Assembly (NCBI GenBank): GCA_019694455.1
Contig: JAIBBY010000033.1
Location: 1-53,692 of the forward strand
Source of the DNA: Pirellulales bacterium
GTDB lineage: Bacteria; Planctomycetota; Planctomycetia; Pirellulales; JAEUIK01
Direction: 5' to 3'
Length of the DNA stretch: 53,692 nucleotides
Shown here: piece by piece, positions 51,195 to 53,692 of the stretch
How the letters are laid out: every line of letters starts with the position of its first letter
Numbering within the stretch: the stretch's first letter is position 1
Notes under the pieces: generated by a model
Database searches by the model: none
What the model saw: only the letters and a program-made list of their open reading frames with translations
What the model was told of the DNA's origin: nothing
Translations under genes and position numbers: made by a program

Positions 51195-52892
51195 CTACCC
51201 GTAGTTCAACCGTTTGGGCGTGCCTCGTTGAATGGGGACATCGATCAGTCGCGGCCGGTCGCCCGCGAGCGACTCTTTCAGCACCTGTGTCAACTCGTCG
51301 GGCTCGGTGACGCGCTGCGCCTCGACTCCGAGCGACTTGGCCAGCGAGACGAAATCGATCTCTGGCCCGGCGATGTCCAGCCCGACATACTTGCCTGCCA
51401 CGGCGCCCGGCAATTGCAATTGGCCGGCGCCGATTTTCAGGATTTGGTACTGGGCGTTGTTGCAGATGACGAAGGTGACGGGAATGCGATAGCGAGCGGC
51501 GGTCCAGAGTCCTTGAATGCCGTACATGCTGGCCCCTTCGCCCAACAAAGCCAGCACCGGGCGGTCTGGCCAAGCCAATTGCACGCCGATCGAGCAGCCC
51601 AACCCCCAGCCGAGCGCCCAACCGCGATGCCCAAAATAGCCGGAAGTGTTCTTGAGCGCGGCCAATCGCTCCAGCACTGTGTTGGTAGTGGTGACGGCCT
51701 CCTCAACGACAGCGACATTGTCGGGGATGGCGCGAACAACCGACTCCATCAAGACGCCGGGCGACAGGGGCCTGAGTCCGCGCTGCTTTTCGATCTCGCT
51801 TTGCAGCGCCTCACGACCGACGCGCTGCGCGGCGGCGAGTTTTTCGGCGCGCTGGCGGGCAGCGGCGTGAGCGGCGCTGGTCATCTCCCGCGGCAGCAAC
51901 TCGGCGAGTTCGGCCAGACTGCACTTCACGTCGCCTAGCACGCCCACTTCGACCGGGTAGTTCTTGCCGATCTGCCATTGGCTCTCGTCGAGGTGCACCA
52001 GCTTGACGTGCGCCGGAATGGCGCGGGCCGGCTCGAAGTAGACATATTGCCGCAGCAGATCCATGCCGACGACCAGCAGCGCGTCGTACTCTTGGAGCCG
52101 CGCGATCACTTCGGGCGACCAGAGCGGCATGCCGAGCGTCGACTGGGGATGCGTGGCGGGAAAACCAAGCCGCCCGTGCGTGGTGCCCGACTCCGACATG
52201 ACCGGCGCGCCGAGCGCTTCGGCGACGCGCACCAATTCTTCGACGGCGTCGGCTTCTTGCACACGGCTGCCGACGAGAATGGCGGGGTTGTTGGCCGCAG
52301 CCAAAACCTCCGCCGCGCGGCGAATGGCATCGTGCGGGGGACGCACGCGGCGATCGAGCGGCGCGGCGGGGGTCAACTCCAGTTCGGCGATTTCGGACTG
52401 AATGTCCATCGGTATCGAGAGAAACACCGGCCCGGTGGGAGGAGCCAGCGCCGTTTGCATCGCGCGGCGCAAAGCGACCGGCAGGTCTTCGATGCGCTCA
52501 ACCTCGTAAGACCACTTGGTCCACGGCCGGGCGACGGAAACCATGTCTCCCCAAAGGATCGGCTCTTCAAGTCGCAGGCGTCGATCGGATTGGCCGGCGG
52601 TGATTAAGAGTGGCGTCCCTTCGCGATAGGCGTTGTAGAGCATGCCCATCGCGTTGCCGAGGCCGCAACTGATGTGCAAATTGACGACGCCCAGCTTGCC
52701 AGACGCCATGGCATAACCATCGGCCATGGCCATGACGGGGACTTCCTGAAGCCCGAGGATGTAGTCGATCTTGGTAAAGTCGACCAAGGCATCCATTAAC
52801 GGCAACTCGGTGGTGCCGGGATTGCCAAACAGGTGACGAACGCCGGCGTCTGCCAGCATTTGCAAGAGGGCGTTTGCGCCAGTGGTTTTCAT
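51195..52892 (-). CDS. ThDP-dependent enzyme, benzoylformate-decarboxylase/acetolactate-synthase-like
   Basis: A 565-residue enzyme. LFGNPGTTELPLMDAL, GLQEVPVMAMADGYAMAS with the ThDP-activating Glu (E50), NLHISCGLGNAMG with a His at the position of BFD His70, and FVICNNAQYQIL resemble benzoylformate decarboxylase most. The metal-binding motif that is normally GDG reads GEG here (451-453, followed by ASMYGIQGLW). The acid change is conservative, so activity is possible. Substrate is likely a 2-oxo acid. The ATG at 52892 was chosen because the family starts there; a longer frame extends to 52922. Stand-alone gene on the minus strand. Confidence 0.9.
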   Translation of the reverse strand: MKTTGANALLQMLADAGVRHLFGNPGTTELPLMDALVDFTKIDYILGLQEVPVMAMADGYAMASGKLGVVNLHISCGLGNAMGMLYNAYREGTPLLITAGQSDRRLRLEEPILWGDMVSVARPWTKWSYEVERIEDLPVALRRAMQTALAPPTGPVFLSIPMDIQSEIAELELTPAAPLDRRVRPPHDAIRRAAEVLAAANNPAILVGSRVQEADAVEELVRVAEALGAPVMSESGTTHGRLGFPATHPQSTLGMPLWSPEVIARLQEYDALLVVGMDLLRQYVYFEPARAIPAHVKLVHLDESQWQIGKNYPVEVGVLGDVKCSLAELAELLPREMTSAAHAAARQRAEKLAAAQRVGREALQSEIEKQRGLRPLSPGVLMESVVRAIPDNVAVVEEAVTTTNTVLERLAALKNTSGYFGHRGWALGWGLGCSIGVQLAWPDRPVLALLGEGASMYGIQGLWTAARYRIPVTFVICNNAQYQILKIGAGQLQLPGAVAGKYVGLDIAGPEIDFVSLAKSLGVEAQRVTEPDELTQVLKESLAGDRPRLIDVPIQRGTPKRLNYG

Positions 52893-53096
52893 GATTGCGT
52901 CGCCGGGGCTGATTGCGATCACCTTTTGCCAGCGCCAAGTCTAGGGGTTGCGGGGTCGAAATAGAACCCAATGAGCCGTGGGAAGGGTGGCCGCGGCGGG
53001 CAAGAAACCGCGCTGGCAATTGGCAAAGGGGGCTGCGATACTGCGCCAGCGGCGCCCCGCCGCGCTCTTTCAAAACTTTTCAACGAGAGCATCGAG

Positions 53097-53606
53097 ATGA
53101 TTCGCGCAACCACGCTGTACGGCCTGGCGATTTTATTTGTGTTGTCTTCGTTGTCGCTGGCCGCCGAACCGAAGGCGGGAGCCGACGCGATTTTGGGCAA
53201 GTGGTTTTTCCCGAAGAAGGACGGCCAACTTGAGATCGTGCGCGATGGCGACACCTGGGTCGGCACGGTGATCGAATACAAGGATCCCGACGCCAAGGAC
53301 AAGCACAACCCCGACGAGGCGATGCGCGAGCGGCCTTTCATTGGGATCACGATGCTCAAGGACTTCAAGTACGACGCTGAAAAGAAGGAGTGGTCGGAAG
53401 GGACAATCTACGACGGCGAGAGCGGCAAGACCTACAAGTGCCGGATGTGGTTCGAGAACAATGATTTGAACCAACTCAACGTGCGCGGTTTCATTGGTTT
53501 TTCGTTCTTGGGACGGACCGAGATTTTTGAACGCGTCACGCCCGAGAGCGAGGCGCGGGTCAAGGCCGAGGCGGCAAAGAAGCCAGAGGCGAAGGACGGG
53601 GAGTAG
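53097..53606 (+). CDS. Secreted DUF2147 protein
   Basis: A 169-residue protein. The signal peptide MIRATTLYGLAILFVLSSLSLAAE is followed by the DUF2147 domain: ILGKWFFPKKDGQLEIVRDGDTWVGTVI, then DYD-like loops, GTIYDGESGKTYKCRMW and NVRGFIGFSFLGRTEIFERV. Members bind or modify small ligands in the periplasm; no enzymatic function has been firmly shown. A Lys/Glu-rich tail of about 18 residues ends the protein. The ATG at 53097 has a GAG-rich stretch upstream. The 86 bases after it hold no further gene. Confidence 0.9.
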   Translation: MIRATTLYGLAILFVLSSLSLAAEPKAGADAILGKWFFPKKDGQLEIVRDGDTWVGTVIEYKDPDAKDKHNPDEAMRERPFIGITMLKDFKYDAEKKEWSEGTIYDGESGKTYKCRMWFENNDLNQLNVRGFIGFSFLGRTEIFERVTPESEARVKAEAAKKPEAKDGE

Positions 53607-53692
53607 GGACTCGGAGCTACCAATGCGACAATGGTCTTGATTGGGTGGCACACGAGTTGGATCAGGTGAGCAGTTGAGCAGTGGAGGAAGGC

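Overview
The window looks like a chromosomal segment of a planctomycete, probably of the Pirellulales type. This is an inference from the GC-rich sequence, the planctomycete-style polysaccharide export protein with duplicated sugar-export repeats, a secreted proline-rich protein carrying a Gly-Tyr-x-x-Thr-x-Trp-x-x-Trp-Pro element, a Gram-positive-type HemQ, a soluble Ser/Thr kinase, and the PrkA/YeaH/SpoVR trio. I saw no rRNA, tRNA, CRISPR array, insertion sequence or phage gene.

Left part (98-6372): three minus-strand genes form a compact set for polyprenyl-phosphate sugar chemistry (GT2 synthase, LPG-synthase-type membrane protein, ArnT-like membrane glycosyltransferase). They are followed by rsgA and a small membrane-anchored protein on the minus strand, then a divergent endonuclease IV gene (nfo).

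Centre (6373-33734): a plus-strand exopolysaccharide locus of about 27 kb. It starts with a Wza-like export lipoprotein and a secreted Pro-rich protein, then a 0.7 kb noncoding stretch rich in inverted repeats, then a Wzc-like BY-kinase. A nearly gapless operon follows, with many ATGA, GTGA or TGATG start/stop overlaps. It holds GT2 and GT4 glycosyltransferases, a Wzy/O-antigen-ligase-type protein, a PaaK/CapK-type adenylating enzyme, an amino-acid dehydrogenase of the Glu/Leu/Phe/Val family, a Wzx-like flippase, a deacetylase-like/GT2 fusion, a WbpE-WbpB-WbpD-like set for a 3-acetamido sugar, an FAD oxidoreductase, an intact-looking polysaccharide deacetylase and an ArnT-like membrane protein. 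No initiating phosphoglycosyltransferase, no WbpA-type UDP-sugar dehydrogenase and no exosortase was found here, so those steps must come from elsewhere.

The most unusual points are these. (1) The deacetylase half of the fusion at 25021-26841 keeps the family fold but has lost key residues in several catalytic motifs, while a second deacetylase in the same operon is intact. (2) A glutamate-dehydrogenase-family gene lies in the same operon as a dehydrogenase/aminotransferase pair whose NADH and 2-oxoglutarate it could recycle. (3) An acyl-adenylating enzyme sits among the glycosyltransferases without a visible carrier or acyltransferase.

Right part (33784-53692): a Ser/Thr kinase and a D-2-hydroxyacid dehydrogenase (minus), a Tat-exported metallophosphoesterase, a MATE transporter, a penicillin-acylase-family Ntn hydrolase and a lone receiver protein (plus). 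A 0.8 kb noncoding stretch precedes prkA-yeaH-spoVR plus a 160-residue unknown protein, HemQ and a rhodanese. Last come minus-strand genes for an unknown protein, MtfA, an SDR and a benzoylformate-decarboxylase-like ThDP enzyme, and finally a plus-strand DUF2147 protein.

Start codons were chosen from family N-termini, Shine-Dalgarno-like motifs and overlaps with the preceding stop; many genes lack a clear Shine-Dalgarno. All functions are read from sequence motifs remembered for each family; no database search was run.
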